DNA of 50,665 nt from Legionella sp. (GTDB taxonomy: Bacteria; Pseudomonadota; Gammaproteobacteria; Legionellales; Legionellaceae), in assembly GCA_013697625.1 (NCBI GenBank), contig JACCWN010000124.1, forward strand, positions 1 through 50,665. The letters are read 5' to 3'. Every line of letters begins with the position of its first letter. Within the stretch, counting starts at the first letter, position 1. Below the pieces are notes generated by a model, which ran no database searches, was not told where the DNA came from, and was given only the letters and a program-made list of their open reading frames with translations. Below, piece after piece: positions 17,828 through 26,120 of the stretch. The translations under genes were made by a program, and so were the position numbers.

Positions 17828-18937
17828 TCACACCACGAGGGTGTTAAAGATTTGCCAAAAAGTCATTAAACTTGAAATAAATACTATTATTCTGATATAA
17901 AAAGAGACCACTTTATTTTGACAAAGCTCATGCAGATAAGCCAATGGATGTTTTAAAATAAGGCGTCTTACTATTTTTCTACTTACCAAGGTTTGTATAC
18001 CAGACATAGGGTGCTCATGTATTACGATATCTGGATCGTGGTTCGCTTCGATTATAAAACCTCTAGATTTGTCTATAGGTATAAGGATATTTTCACAAGC
18101 CACATCAAATCCTACGATATTTAGTCCTAAATGAGTAGCCGCGCTACAAAGCATTTGAGCATTTTCTTTACAGATTTGATTCCCCAATGAGTTTATTTCT
18201 CCACCGCGACTTGAATTACAGGTGTAACAAAGCACCACAGTTTCATTATTTTGAGGAATTGAGTCAAGGGTCAGTTGAAGTTCAGATAATCGGGCTTGAA
18301 TTTCTTCATCAATTATGATTGGACCTAAGGCTACAGTATATCCGGGTGCAGCATCATCATCCATCTCCTCACGCGCTGTATTGTACCTATCAATCAAGGC
18401 CCCAATTGTATGAATACCGTCCCCAATTATCCTAGCAGATATGCGTTCACACACACCAATCACTTTGTTAAAGAATATCAATACACGGTAGGTAATAAGT
18501 CCGCCGTGAAACTCTTCAACAGATAAAAAGGGGTATTTCTGATAACATTTTTCCATGTAGGATTTTAACTGGTCATGATTGGTTATATTACAAAAAACCC
18601 CCTCACCACTGGATGTGCCCTTCATGGGTTTAACTACCAAGGGAAAACATAAATCTCCTATTAATGCCTCCGTTGTGGTATTTTCAAATTGTTTATAGCA
18701 AAAGGCATTTGCCTTAGGTGTTGGGAAACCCAAGGCTTCTAATCTTTTATTCATACAATATTTATTAGTTGCAATACTTGCACTGCTACTGGGATTAAAA
18801 GGGGTTTCCCCTCCTCGAAAAAAATAGCGGTGAGATCCTAATTTAATCTGAAAACCGACCACCAAATCTTCTAATTGTACTGGGTTTAATTTTAGATTGA
18901 TCGCGCTTTTATAATACAGTCTAGTATTTTTGTCCAT
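17828..18937 (-). CDS. ATP-grasp ligase-like protein with C-terminal membrane anchor
   Basis: 369 residues. The ATP-grasp fold is visible: a lysine/glycine-rich nucleotide loop (KPMKGTSSGEGVF), a central strand RVLIFFNKVIGV followed by GDGIHTIGALID, and the metal-binding end FIIEANHDPDI. The block order and the GDGxHTI motif match cyanophycin synthetase / glutamate-cysteine ligase-type ATP-grasp domains, but the Mur-ligase half of cyanophycin synthetase is absent. Such stand-alone enzymes join a carboxylate to an amine at the cost of ATP. A hydrophobic segment at about 345-368 is an unusual C-terminal membrane anchor. The gene lies 30 bp upstream of the polyketide synthase gene on the same strand, so it may modify the product or prepare a building block. 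The substrate is unknown. Confidence 0.8.
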   Translation of the reverse strand: MDKNTRLYYKSAINLKLNPVQLEDLVVGFQIKLGSHRYFFRGGETPFNPSSSASIATNKYCMNKRLEALGFPTPKANAFCYKQFENTTTEALIGDLCFPLVVKPMKGTSSGEGVFCNITNHDQLKSYMEKCYQKYPFLSVEEFHGGLITYRVLIFFNKVIGVCERISARIIGDGIHTIGALIDRYNTAREEMDDDAAPGYTVALGPIIIDEEIQARLSELQLTLDSIPQNNETVVLCYTCNSSRGGEINSLGNQICKENAQMLCSAATHLGLNIVGFDVACENILIPIDKSRGFIIEANHDPDIVIHEHPMSGIQTLVSRKIVRRLILKHPLAYLHELCQNKVVSFYIRIIVFISSLMTFWQIFNTLVV

Positions 18938-19036
18938 TCGGTCAGTCTATGTAAATTTTCATAGTTTTTCAATTTATTTTATGGAGTTGACAGGGCAAAC
19001 CAAGGCTATTAATTTCAGTACAATTTGCCGGCATGT

Positions 19037-19104
19037 CGAACGCAGTGAAGTAACCCAGAACTGGATTTAACAAGCCATCGATCTTGGTTGCTTCACTGCG
19101 TTCG
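19037..19104. repeat. Palindromic intergenic repeat
   Basis: Arms cgaacgcagtgaagtaac (19037-19054) and gttgcttcactgcgttcg (19087-19104) match over 18 bases with one mismatch around a 32-base loop. It lies in the 268-bp gap between the divergent ATP-grasp and HAD genes. The look is that of a REP/MITE-like element. An open frame on the minus strand across it is not supported. Confidence 0.7.
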
Positions 19105-19170
19105 CAATGAAGGCATTTAGTTTTAATTTGATCAAAGTATGATTTTGCCCTGATGGACATGAATATGTGT

Positions 19171-19199
19171 TGGAGATAGTTAAATAATCTATGTATAAT
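19171..19199 (+). promoter_or_regulatory. Promoter very close to the HAD gene start
   Basis: A TTGGAG hexamer (about 19170-19175) and TATAAT at 19194-19199 are separated by 18 bases. The ATG at 19207 follows after only 7 bases, so a transcript from this promoter would have almost no leader. Confidence 0.4.
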
Positions 19200-19206
19200 A
19201 TCAACC

Positions 19207-20106
19207 ATGAAAAAAAGTGGATTTCAAAATAGTTTAATAACCCAAATTTATATTATCCTAGTGGGCATTTTATTTATCGGGCAAATACATGCAACAGTCC
19301 TTGACTTTAGCCTTAACACTTTTTCTCAGATAAAATCCCTGTATGACCATAAATTAATACACAGTGATAAAACGCTTATTGTTTTTGACATAGACGATAC
19401 ACTTCTAACCACCACAGAACCATTGGGTGGTGTAGGTTGGTGGGATTGGCAATATGCCTTACTCACTAAAAATCCAACATCAAAAAAGCTGGTTGCCGCA
19501 AATTTTGATAATTTATTAAAAGTCCAAAATTATTTATTCTCAATTATTTTGATGAGGCCTACAGATGCCTATGTTCTCCCATTTGTGAAAAGCTTGTGTT
19601 CCCATCAACATTCATTAATGGTTTTAACTGCCCGCGGACGCTATCTTTCAACTAGCACCAACCAGCAATTGGAAAAAAATGGATTTACAGATTCTCATCA
19701 CCATTTGCTGTTTCATACTAATCAACCTGCTTTTAAAGAGATTGCTAGTGACAAAGCAGGGTCCTTCTCCTGTCCGCACTTAAAGCACCCGATTGAATTT
19801 TCTAATGGAATCATGTTCTTGAATGGACAAGATAAGGGCGAAGCTTTGAAATGCATCCTTGGGTATACAAAACAAACCTATGATACAATTTTATTCGTTG
19901 ATGATTCCTCAAAAAATACCGATGCTGTACGTAAGGCTTTTAATAAAACGCATGGGATTACAGTGTTTAACATTTTATATACACATGAGCAAGCACGAGA
20001 AAACGAGTTTCGACATTCCTTGGCGCTGCAAAAAGCTGCCTATTTAAAATGGAAGGAATTGGCCTCAAAAATGCTACCCCATTTGAGTTTGAGAAGCACC
20101 ACTTAA
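19207..20106 (+). CDS. Exported HAD-like phosphatase (DUF2608 type)
   Basis: 299 residues with a signal peptide (hydrophobic 12-29, ending IHA). Haloacid dehalogenase motifs: motif I DIDDTLL (nucleophile D61, acid D63), motif II LTARG (T141), motif III lysine near K210 in GQDKGEAL, and motif IV FVDDSSKN (D232, D233). The WWDWQY segment after motif I is characteristic of the DUF2608 family, common in Legionella and Coxiella. It is probably a periplasmic or secreted phosphatase of unknown substrate. No ribosome binding site precedes the ATG. Confidence 0.8.
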   Translation: MKKSGFQNSLITQIYIILVGILFIGQIHATVLDFSLNTFSQIKSLYDHKLIHSDKTLIVFDIDDTLLTTTEPLGGVGWWDWQYALLTKNPTSKKLVAANFDNLLKVQNYLFSIILMRPTDAYVLPFVKSLCSHQHSLMVLTARGRYLSTSTNQQLEKNGFTDSHHHLLFHTNQPAFKEIASDKAGSFSCPHLKHPIEFSNGIMFLNGQDKGEALKCILGYTKQTYDTILFVDDSSKNTDAVRKAFNKTHGITVFNILYTHEQARENEFRHSLALQKAAYLKWKELASKMLPHLSLRSTT

Positions 20107-20207
20107 TTAGTCGCTAGCCGCGTAATTGATTTTTACATTTCTTGAATATATAGGCTAAGTATCATATTATCACAAGATTATAATTACATTCTAAAATAGG
20201 ATTGGGT

Positions 20208-20549
20208 ATGACAAGTGATTTAAAAAGCAAACAGTGTGTATCATGCGAGGGTATAGGTGCCTCATTAAATGCTGATCAAATCAACAATCTAATGCCTCAA
20301 TTAACCACAGGTTGGGAAGTGAGCTCTGATTTAAAAAGTATCAAAAAAGGATATTCTTTTGATGATTTTTATGAAACTATGGCCTTCATCAATGCTATCG
20401 CTTGGATTGCAAATCAGGAAAACCATCATCCAGATTTGGAGTGTGGTTACAATTATTGTCGGGTCAGTTTCATGACTCATTCTTTGAATGGTTTAACGCA
20501 CAATGATTTCATCTGTGCTGCAAAAATCGACAACCTCTTAGGATCCTAG
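20208..20549 (+). CDS. phhB: Pterin-4a-carbinolamine dehydratase
   Basis: 113 residues from the ATG at 20208, which has agga 6 bases upstream; an in-frame TTG at 20202 is less likely. The family signature is clear: the His-His-Pro of NQENHHPDL, then YNYCRVSFMTHSLNGLT with the second catalytic histidine. The enzyme dehydrates 4a-hydroxytetrahydrobiopterin, recycling the cofactor of phenylalanine hydroxylase. In some bacteria it also acts with other partners. No phenylalanine hydroxylase gene lies in this window. Confidence 0.9.
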   Translation: MTSDLKSKQCVSCEGIGASLNADQINNLMPQLTTGWEVSSDLKSIKKGYSFDDFYETMAFINAIAWIANQENHHPDLECGYNYCRVSFMTHSLNGLTHNDFICAAKIDNLLGS

Positions 20550-20578
20550 ATGTTGACATGTATTTTAATTCCCTTCAC

Positions 20579-20797
20579 AGAGCTTGCGAAGGCTTAGTAG
20601 CGCTAAATGTGGGAACCTATTTCGAAACGGCATTTATAAAATAGCAGAAAGATGCATTAACTTTTTATGAAGCAAATCAGTTCTACTGAGAAAATGGTTC
20701 CCGGAATTTAGCGCAACTTGCCGAGCTTGCGAAGGCTTAGTTGCGCTTAATGTCCGGGACCCATTCCGCAAACCTGAAAGTGTTCATAAAAAGTGTG
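20579..20797. repeat. Palindromic repeat element with partial second copy
   Basis: The main copy has arms at 20694-20717 and 20740-20765: aatggttcccgga/tccgggacccatt and tttagcgcaac/gttgcgcttaa around a loop ccgagcttgcgaaggctt. Outside these, ctttttatgaa (near 20661) and ttcataaaaag (near 20780) are again inverted, giving a nested hairpin of about 135 bp. A half copy (gagcttgcgaaggcttagta...) lies at 20579-20622. A related copy is at 49718-49792. The element sits just downstream of lysS and may act as its transcription end. Confidence 0.75.
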
Positions 20798-20832
20798 CAA
20801 GTTCAGTCCTCAACCCTGTAATCCCTACTTAA

Positions 20833-22314
20833 TTATCGTAAATGCGGAAATAATATGACATCACGAATAGACTGAGCGTTTGTAAATAACATCACCAAGC
20901 GATCAATACCTATACCTTCTCCAGCTGTGGGCGGCAGTCCGCATTCTAAAGCTTCTATGTAGTCGTTATCAAAATGCATGGCCTCCAAATCGCCTGCATC
21001 TTTTTCTGCAACTTGTTTATGAAAACGTTCTGCTTGGTCTTCAGCATCATTTAATTCAGAAAAACCATTTGCTATTTCACGGCCAGCAATGAAAAATTCG
21101 AATCTATCTGTTACCTCAGGATCCGCATCATTACGTCTAGCCAAAGGAGATACTTCGGTAGGATAGGCGGTGACGAATGTTGGCTGTATTAATAGATGTT
21201 CTACACGCTCTTCAAATAAAATCATTTGAAGTTTACCCAAGCCATCAGTTTCTTTATAAGTTAAAGAAAAGTCATTTAACAAAGTCCTACAGCTCTCAAT
21301 CGTTGCGAGGTGCTGAGCCTTTAATTCAGGATGAAACCTAAGAATTGCCTCATTTACGGTCATACGCTCAAATGATTTATCAAAATCCAACAAATGTTCT
21401 TGATAGGTTATTTGTCTTGTGCCCAGGACTTCATCACACAAGTGCTGTAATAGATTTTCAGTAAAATCCATGAAATCCTGATAATCGGCATAGGCTTGAT
21501 AAAATTCTACCATAGTAAATTCAGGGTTATGGCGGGTAGAGATGCCTTCATTTCGGAAATTACGATTGATTTCATACACGCGCTCAAATCCGCCTACGAC
21601 CAGCCGTTTTAAGTAGAGTTCTGGTGCAACACGTAAATACATGGTTTTATCCAGGGTATTATGATGTGTCACAAAGGGACGAGCCACTGCCCCACCAGGG
21701 ATAGGGTGCATCATGGGTGTTTCTACTTCTAAAAATTTGTGTTTATCCATAAATTGTCTAAAGGTCTGAATCAAATGAGACCTAATTAGAAAAGTTTTCC
21801 TGCTGTCTTCATTGGCAATCAAATCCAAATGACGATTTCTATACTTCATTTCTTGGGAAGTTAACCCATGAAATTTATCAGGTAAGGGCCTTAAAGACTT
21901 GGTAAGCAATTCAAGGTGCTCAACCAACAAGGTCAGCTCTCCTGTATTGGTTTTAAACAATACACCTTTGACACCGACGATGTCCCCTAAGTCCCAATGT
22001 TTAAATTGCTCATAACATTCAGGTAAATCATTGGCTTTGATATACACTTGCATACGACCAGAAACGTCTTGGATATGAAAAAAACTGGCCTTGCCCATAA
22101 TGCGTCTAAGAACAATACGTCCTGCCAAGCTTGCTTTCACTTGCTGTTCTGCTAAGTCCTCTTTTTCAAGCAAACCATATTGCGCACACAAATCTTGGGC
22201 TTCATGTTCCCTGCGAAATGCATTGGGAAAGTTAAATCCGGCGCTGCGTAGATCTAATAATTTTTGTTTACGAATTTGAATTATCTCATTTTCATCTAAA
22301 TCGTCTTCTTTCAT
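20833..22314 (-). CDS. lysS: Lysyl-tRNA synthetase, class II
   Basis: 493 residues, close to the usual 500. An N-terminal OB-fold anticodon-binding domain (about 55-150, [19 protein letters not shown]) precedes the class II catalytic domain with motif 1 near 200-215 ([15 protein letters not shown]), motif 2 ([15 protein letters not shown]) and motif 3 ([13 protein letters not shown]). It charges tRNA-Lys. The start overlaps the stop of prfB by four bases (ATGA), so the two genes form one operon, the same order as in many proteobacteria. The C-terminus is complete. Confidence 0.97.
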   Translation of the reverse strand: MKEDDLDENEIIQIRKQKLLDLRSAGFNFPNAFRREHEAQDLCAQYGLLEKEDLAEQQVKASLAGRIVLRRIMGKASFFHIQDVSGRMQVYIKANDLPECYEQFKHWDLGDIVGVKGVLFKTNTGELTLLVEHLELLTKSLRPLPDKFHGLTSQEMKYRNRHLDLIANEDSRKTFLIRSHLIQTFRQFMDKHKFLEVETPMMHPIPGGAVARPFVTHHNTLDKTMYLRVAPELYLKRLVVGGFERVYEINRNFRNEGISTRHNPEFTMVEFYQAYADYQDFMDFTENLLQHLCDEVLGTRQITYQEHLLDFDKSFERMTVNEAILRFHPELKAQHLATIESCRTLLNDFSLTYKETDGLGKLQMILFEERVEHLLIQPTFVTAYPTEVSPLARRNDADPEVTDRFEFFIAGREIANGFSELNDAEDQAERFHKQVAEKDAGDLEAMHFDNDYIEALECGLPPTAGEGIGIDRLVMLFTNAQSIRDVILFPHLR

Positions 22315-23418
22315 GCGTCCCCTACTCCAGCTTTTAAACTTGCTTCTATGAATTGATCCAAGGCACCATCTAATACCGCTTGGGTGTTTGATGTTTCAAC
22401 CCCTGTACGTAAATCTTTGATACGCGATTGATCCAATACATAGGATCGAATTTGTGAACCCCAGCCTATATCAGATTTATTAGCTTCAAGTACGTTTTGT
22501 TGTGCATTTTTTTTCTGCATTTCTAATTCATATAGTTTTGCACGCAATTGTTTCATGGCTTGGGCTTTGTTTTTATGTTGACTTCTATCGCTTTGACATT
22601 GAACCACAATACCGCTGGGTGCATGTGTAAGCCTCACCGCAGAGTCAGTCCTATTAACATGCTGTCCACCCGCGCCTGAGGCTCTATAAGTATCTATCCT
22701 TAGATCAGCAGGATTGATTTCTATTTCCACATCATCATCGACCTCAGGAGAGACAAACACAGCGGCAAAAGAGGTATGACGCCTATTGCCTGAATCAAAA
22801 GGCGATTTACGTACCAAACGATGGACCCCCGTTTCTGTCCTAAGCCATCCATAAGCATACTCACCACTAAATTGAATGGTTGCACTTTTGATTCCAGCAA
22901 CTTCACCCGGAGAACATTCAATCAATTCAGTAACAAAACCGCGGTGTTCGCCCCATCGAAGATACATACGCAGTATCATCTCCGCCCAGTCCTGAGCTTC
23001 TGTGCCACCTGAGCCTGATTGGATATCTACATAAGCATTGGCAGCGTCCATGGATCCTGAAAACATGCGTTGGAATTCAAGCTGAGCCACTTGTTTTTCC
23101 AGAACAGATACCTCTTCAAAAATCGAATGCAGTGTTTCATCGTCGGATTCTTCTTTTGCTAATTCAAAAAGTTCTAAAGCGTCGTCTATGGACTGTTTTA
23201 ATTGCCTTAATAAAAAAACCACACTTTCTAACTGCGTGCGTTCTCGCCCTAAAGCCTGAGCATGCTCGGGATTGTCCCAGATAGCGGGTGACTCAAGCTC
23301 ACGAACCACCTCTTCTAAACGTTCGGTTTTAACATCAAAGTCAAAGATACCCCCGAAGCGCATCAATGCGTGCATCGAGGTCCGTTAAATTCAGATTGAT
23401 TTGATTCACTTCCAACAT
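22311..23418 (-). CDS. prfB: Peptide chain release factor 2, with programmed +1 frameshift
   Basis: The gene starts at the ATG at 23418, not inside the long downstream frame. The first 25 codons (begin [10 protein letters not shown], end LRGYL) run to an in-frame TGA at 23341-23343. The site reads CGGGGGTAT CTT TGA C, the classical prfB frameshift with a Shine-Dalgarno-like G-run three bases before CTT. Ribosomes shift +1 and continue with DFDVK, giving about 368 residues, against 365 in E. coli. RF2 hydrolyses peptidyl-tRNA at UGA and UAA; shifting when RF2 is scarce gives autoregulation. The SPF anticodon-like tripeptide (KSPFDSG) and the catalytic GGQ (GAGGQHVN) are present. lysS follows with a 4-base overlap. 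Confidence 0.96.
23341..23356 (-). promoter_or_regulatory. prfB programmed frameshift site
   Basis: On the minus strand the sequence is GGGGGTATCTTTGAC-like: a Shine-Dalgarno-like G-run, spacer TAT, slippery CTT at 23346-23344 and stop TGA at 23343-23341, followed by C. It matches the E. coli site almost base for base. Confidence 0.93.
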
Positions 23419-23477
23419 GGTGAAGTCTCATAATAGATATTGATTCATTTTACAGGAATTACCATCTTTCTCACAGC

Positions 23478-23505
23478 ATTATAAAGAAAATACCCTGATA
23501 GACAA
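23478..23505 (-). promoter_or_regulatory. Candidate prfB promoter
   Basis: On the minus strand TTGTCT (23505-23500) and TATAAT (23483-23478) are 16 bases apart, about 60 bases upstream of the prfB ATG. Confidence 0.45.
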
Positions 23506-23582
23506 CGAGGGGGTTCACAGGGGGGATTTAAATGTAGGGTTTTGCCACAAATTCTAAAGGTAAATAAATTTTGATAATACTT

Positions 23583-23612
23583 TTGACAAAATTGCTTAAT
23601 TTAATATATAAT
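23583..23612 (+). promoter_or_regulatory. Consensus sigma-70 promoter of the LRR gene
   Basis: TTGACA at 23583-23588 and TATAAT at 23607-23612, both perfect hexamers with an 18-base spacer, 66 bases upstream of the GTG start at 23678. Confidence 0.75.
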
Positions 23613-23677
23613 GTCCACTTTTAAATTTAAAGAACCACATTTAGCAAATCTAAAGCATTAACATAAGGAAGGTGCTC

Positions 23678-24343
23678 GTGAGTCCTATAACAAGATTAAC
23701 CAACATTGTGAAAACCAAAAAATCAGAGAATTTTTTAGTACTTAAAGATCAAAATGTAAGTAGCCATAAAACAGAGGTAATTATCGACACATTTGCATCT
23801 ATCTCTAAGGACATAACCGCAATTGACTTGAGTAATAATTATTTACAATCATTCATTAGCTCAGATTTGATACGAGTTTTTGAAGCCATTCCAGTACAGG
23901 TTACTACTTTGATTCTCAGTGGCAATCCATTGTTCATTCCAACGGAGGAACCAACCGGAGTACTGGCCCTATTAACTTATGTACTTAAGAGATTTAGCTT
24001 TGTGAACTTAGCGAATACAGGAATCGGCCAACATACGGTTGATTCCCTAAAAAACTGTGATGCATTTCTTGATTCTCCACATGAAACTTCGGTGTTCTTT
24101 GGGCCTTGTGAGGCAGAATTATTAAGGCAATTTTCTTCAAAACCACTTGGGCTTACAGTCATAACACCAGAAGATATAGAACTTAAAACTAAGGAAAGGC
24201 TCGTAGATAAACTCCCCGGACCATTAATCGATGTAGTAAATTCATACCTCTTTTTCACTGAAAATACTAAAGGCTTGCAACCTACCTATTCCAATGATAA
24301 ATCTCAAATGTTTAGTAGCCCGAGTAAACGCATCGGAAGATAG
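23678..24343 (+). CDS. Leucine-rich-repeat protein with F-box-like tail, putative effector
   Basis: 221 residues from GTG at 23678, which is 5 bases after the strong ribosome binding site aaggaagg; a GTG at 23672 lies inside that site and is unlikely. LRR-type strands appear at about 46-57 (ITAIDLSNNYLQ), 75-85 (VTTLILSGNPL) and 106-117 (FSFVNLANTGIG), spaced as in short eukaryotic-like LRR proteins. Near 179-191 the sequence LPGPLIDVVNSYL has the spacing of an F-box core (LPxxLLxxVxxYL). An LRR with an F-box would suggest host ubiquitin ligase recruitment, but the order is reversed from eukaryotic F-box/LRR proteins and the match is short. No signal peptide. The gene has its own consensus promoter. 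Confidence 0.6.
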   Translation: MSPITRLTNIVKTKKSENFLVLKDQNVSSHKTEVIIDTFASISKDITAIDLSNNYLQSFISSDLIRVFEAIPVQVTTLILSGNPLFIPTEEPTGVLALLTYVLKRFSFVNLANTGIGQHTVDSLKNCDAFLDSPHETSVFFGPCEAELLRQFSSKPLGLTVITPEDIELKTKERLVDKLPGPLIDVVNSYLFFTENTKGLQPTYSNDKSQMFSSPSKRIGR

Positions 24344-24426
24344 AATATAACACAGTTACCCTATGTCCGTGCTTCATCCTAATTTAGCACAGTATTACTA
24401 TGCTATATTTAATGTGGCAATCTAAA

Positions 24427-24578
24427 TTACCGTCATCCCGAGCCATTCAGCGCTGGCCTTATATCATCAGGGTCAGCGAGGGATCCGTGTATAGCACCAT
24501 GCTCCGTCATACTCCGGAGATCCCTCGCTATTATCCTGATGATATTAGGCAAGGCTTAATAGCTCGGGATGACGGTAA
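24427..24578. mobile_element. MITE-like element, copy 1
   Basis: A 152-bp stretch with perfect 17-bp terminal inverted repeats, ttaccgtcatcccgagc at 24427-24443 and its complement at 24562-24578. The interior has a further inverted pair (cagcgagggatcc / ggagatccctcgct). A second partial left end follows at 24584-24612 (gaatgccgtcatcccgagcccctccga). The right 55 bases are almost identical to copy 2 at 30.1 kb. No transposase is encoded. The rest of the 24344-24795 gap holds only the leader of the next gene. Confidence 0.8.
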
Positions 24579-24728
24579 TGAATGCCGTCATCCCGAGCCC
24601 CTCCGATTTTAACCAATGTCACCTCGGTGCATTATTCATTTCACATGTGTTCATTTAATAATTCCTTAACACTTATAATATACAATTGAATCTAATCATC
24701 GCTGAAGGCCTTAAAAAGGTTGGCATGA

Positions 24729-24770
24729 TTAACTCTATTGATGAATCTATTTTGGTCTAAATAGAGTTAA
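24729..24770 (+). promoter_or_regulatory. Perfect inverted repeat in the leader of the GHKL-like gene
   Basis: 11-bp arms ttaactctatt (24729-24739) and aatagagttaa (24760-24770) around a 20-base loop, ending 25 bases before the ATG at 24796. It is placed to act as an operator or as an mRNA hairpin near the ribosome binding site (tggagt). Confidence 0.5.
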
Positions 24771-24795
24771 AGACAAATTATTTTGGAGTACTATT

Positions 24796-26067
24796 ATGCC
24801 TACTAATTCATTGAGCTTAAATACAGCTGAAGCCAAAGCTACTAAGGCTGTGTCCTTAATTACCACTATATCCAAGGCTAAACCCGAAGTTACGGTGTCT
24901 CTTGATATGAGTGCATATTTTAATTTATTAAGTCGATATTATGGTGAAATAAGTGGTCCTAATCCAAGAGCACTTGTGGTAGAAAAGCAGAGTGAACTAC
25001 GTGGGCACTTATCTAGTTTAGTTAAAAGAGACAAGGCCGGCGAGATTTGGATTGAAATTGCAAGTGCATTTGATAAAAATGAACTGGTGGACGCAAAAAT
25101 CAAACCATTTTTACATTTAGAAAATCCATCAATTGTAGCTGCTGTGATGGACCCTGGCATTGTTGAAATCATGAAAAATGGAATGGACGCGCTGCTGGAG
25201 AAGCATCTTAATCATATAAAAAGCTCTGAAGAAAAAACAGAAGTCAATAATATACCATCTATTTTAGAGATAACCTTCCAAGCGACATTGAATCAAGCTG
25301 AACAACTTGTACTAACTATTACACATAATTCTGGTGCATTTCCAGAAAATTGCTTAGAAAAATACAATACTCTAAGTGACTCACATCAATTTCTAACTAT
25401 GGTAAAACCGGGTGAAAAAACGGAAGAACAAATGAAAGCACATCAAGAGAAATTGGTTTTAGGATTCGGAGGCGCTGGTAAAGGTTTAATGGAAATAGTG
25501 GCTCATGTTTGTCATAAAACAAATTTTCGACCCGGTAAACAAGTGTTAAATACCATATATGAAGGTGATGAAGCTACTAGTATGGTGTTATCAAACACAG
25601 GGCCTACCAATGCTGCAACCATTCAGTTAACTGGGCCTTTGGAGCCTTTAAAACCTGCTGCGACATTTTGGGAAAAAGCATCGAATCTAGAGGATGCACA
25701 AGAAGATAAACCAATAGCAGTAACAAATAATAGTACATTAGATATAGATTCTGATTCTGATTCTGTAGAAGAGCTACTTGAAGTGATTAGTCTGACTAGT
25801 AATGGTCTGAGCCTAGAAACACAGCCTGATGATTCTCCATCTATTATAATACAAGATGACCCTGAGTCACCTGTAAATATAATTATGTCTTCACCTTCGG
25901 AAGATAAGCCTTTAAACAATCAAACGCCGGAGGCAGTGGTTATGCATGCAGTTAAAGTAGCACCTAAAAAGGCGGCTCGTCCTTCTATGCTTGGGTTTTT
26001 TGCTTCAAGTCCTGTGGGCAATGATAATTCAAACTCTATTAAGACCACCAATCTTCCAACGCCATAG
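24796..26067 (+). CDS. Protein with degenerate GHKL (HATPase) motifs, putative effector
   Basis: 423 residues, no signal peptide. Residues about 110-285 show the motif order of the Bergerat ATP-binding fold: an N-box-like helix EIMKNGMDALLE (E124, N128, D131), a G1-like segment ITHNSGAF (175-182) where the usual D-x-G-x-G has become H-N-S-G-A, and a G2-like loop GGAGKGL (225-231), followed by strands ATSMVLSN and ATIQLTG. The retained N-box asparagine suggests nucleotide binding, but loss of the G1 aspartate leaves ATPase activity in doubt. Residues 290-423 are acidic and Ser/Pro-rich, with an SDSDSVEE run. No kinase receiver or histidine phospho-acceptor domain is seen, so it is not an ordinary two-component kinase. 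The family is not recognised. Confidence 0.6.
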   Translation: MPTNSLSLNTAEAKATKAVSLITTISKAKPEVTVSLDMSAYFNLLSRYYGEISGPNPRALVVEKQSELRGHLSSLVKRDKAGEIWIEIASAFDKNELVDAKIKPFLHLENPSIVAAVMDPGIVEIMKNGMDALLEKHLNHIKSSEEKTEVNNIPSILEITFQATLNQAEQLVLTITHNSGAFPENCLEKYNTLSDSHQFLTMVKPGEKTEEQMKAHQEKLVLGFGGAGKGLMEIVAHVCHKTNFRPGKQVLNTIYEGDEATSMVLSNTGPTNAATIQLTGPLEPLKPAATFWEKASNLEDAQEDKPIAVTNNSTLDIDSDSDSVEELLEVISLTSNGLSLETQPDDSPSIIIQDDPESPVNIIMSSPSEDKPLNNQTPEAVVMHAVKVAPKKAARPSMLGFFASSPVGNDNSNSIKTTNLPTP

Positions 26068-26081
26068 AATATAAACCTGAT

Positions 26082-26120
26082 AGTTACTGTGCTTCCCAAA
26101 GAAGCCAGTAACTTTTTTTA
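26082..26120 (+). terminator. Intrinsic terminator of the GHKL-like gene
   Basis: agttactg-tgcttc, loop ccaaa, gaagc-cagtaact, then a run of seven T. It lies 15 bases after the stop codon and its tail overlaps the stop codon of the convergent fliA. Confidence 0.85.

Noticed and set aside
18969..19208. Minus-strand frame of 79 codons between the ATP-grasp and HAD genes
   Set aside because: It reads across the palindromic repeat and a promoter region; composition is not protein-like.
24400..24612. Open frames on the MITE-like copies (also 30025-30246) with a shared peptide containing PDDIRQGLIARDDGN
   Set aside because: The shared peptide is explained by repeat DNA identity; neither frame has a ribosome binding site and the left parts differ wholly.
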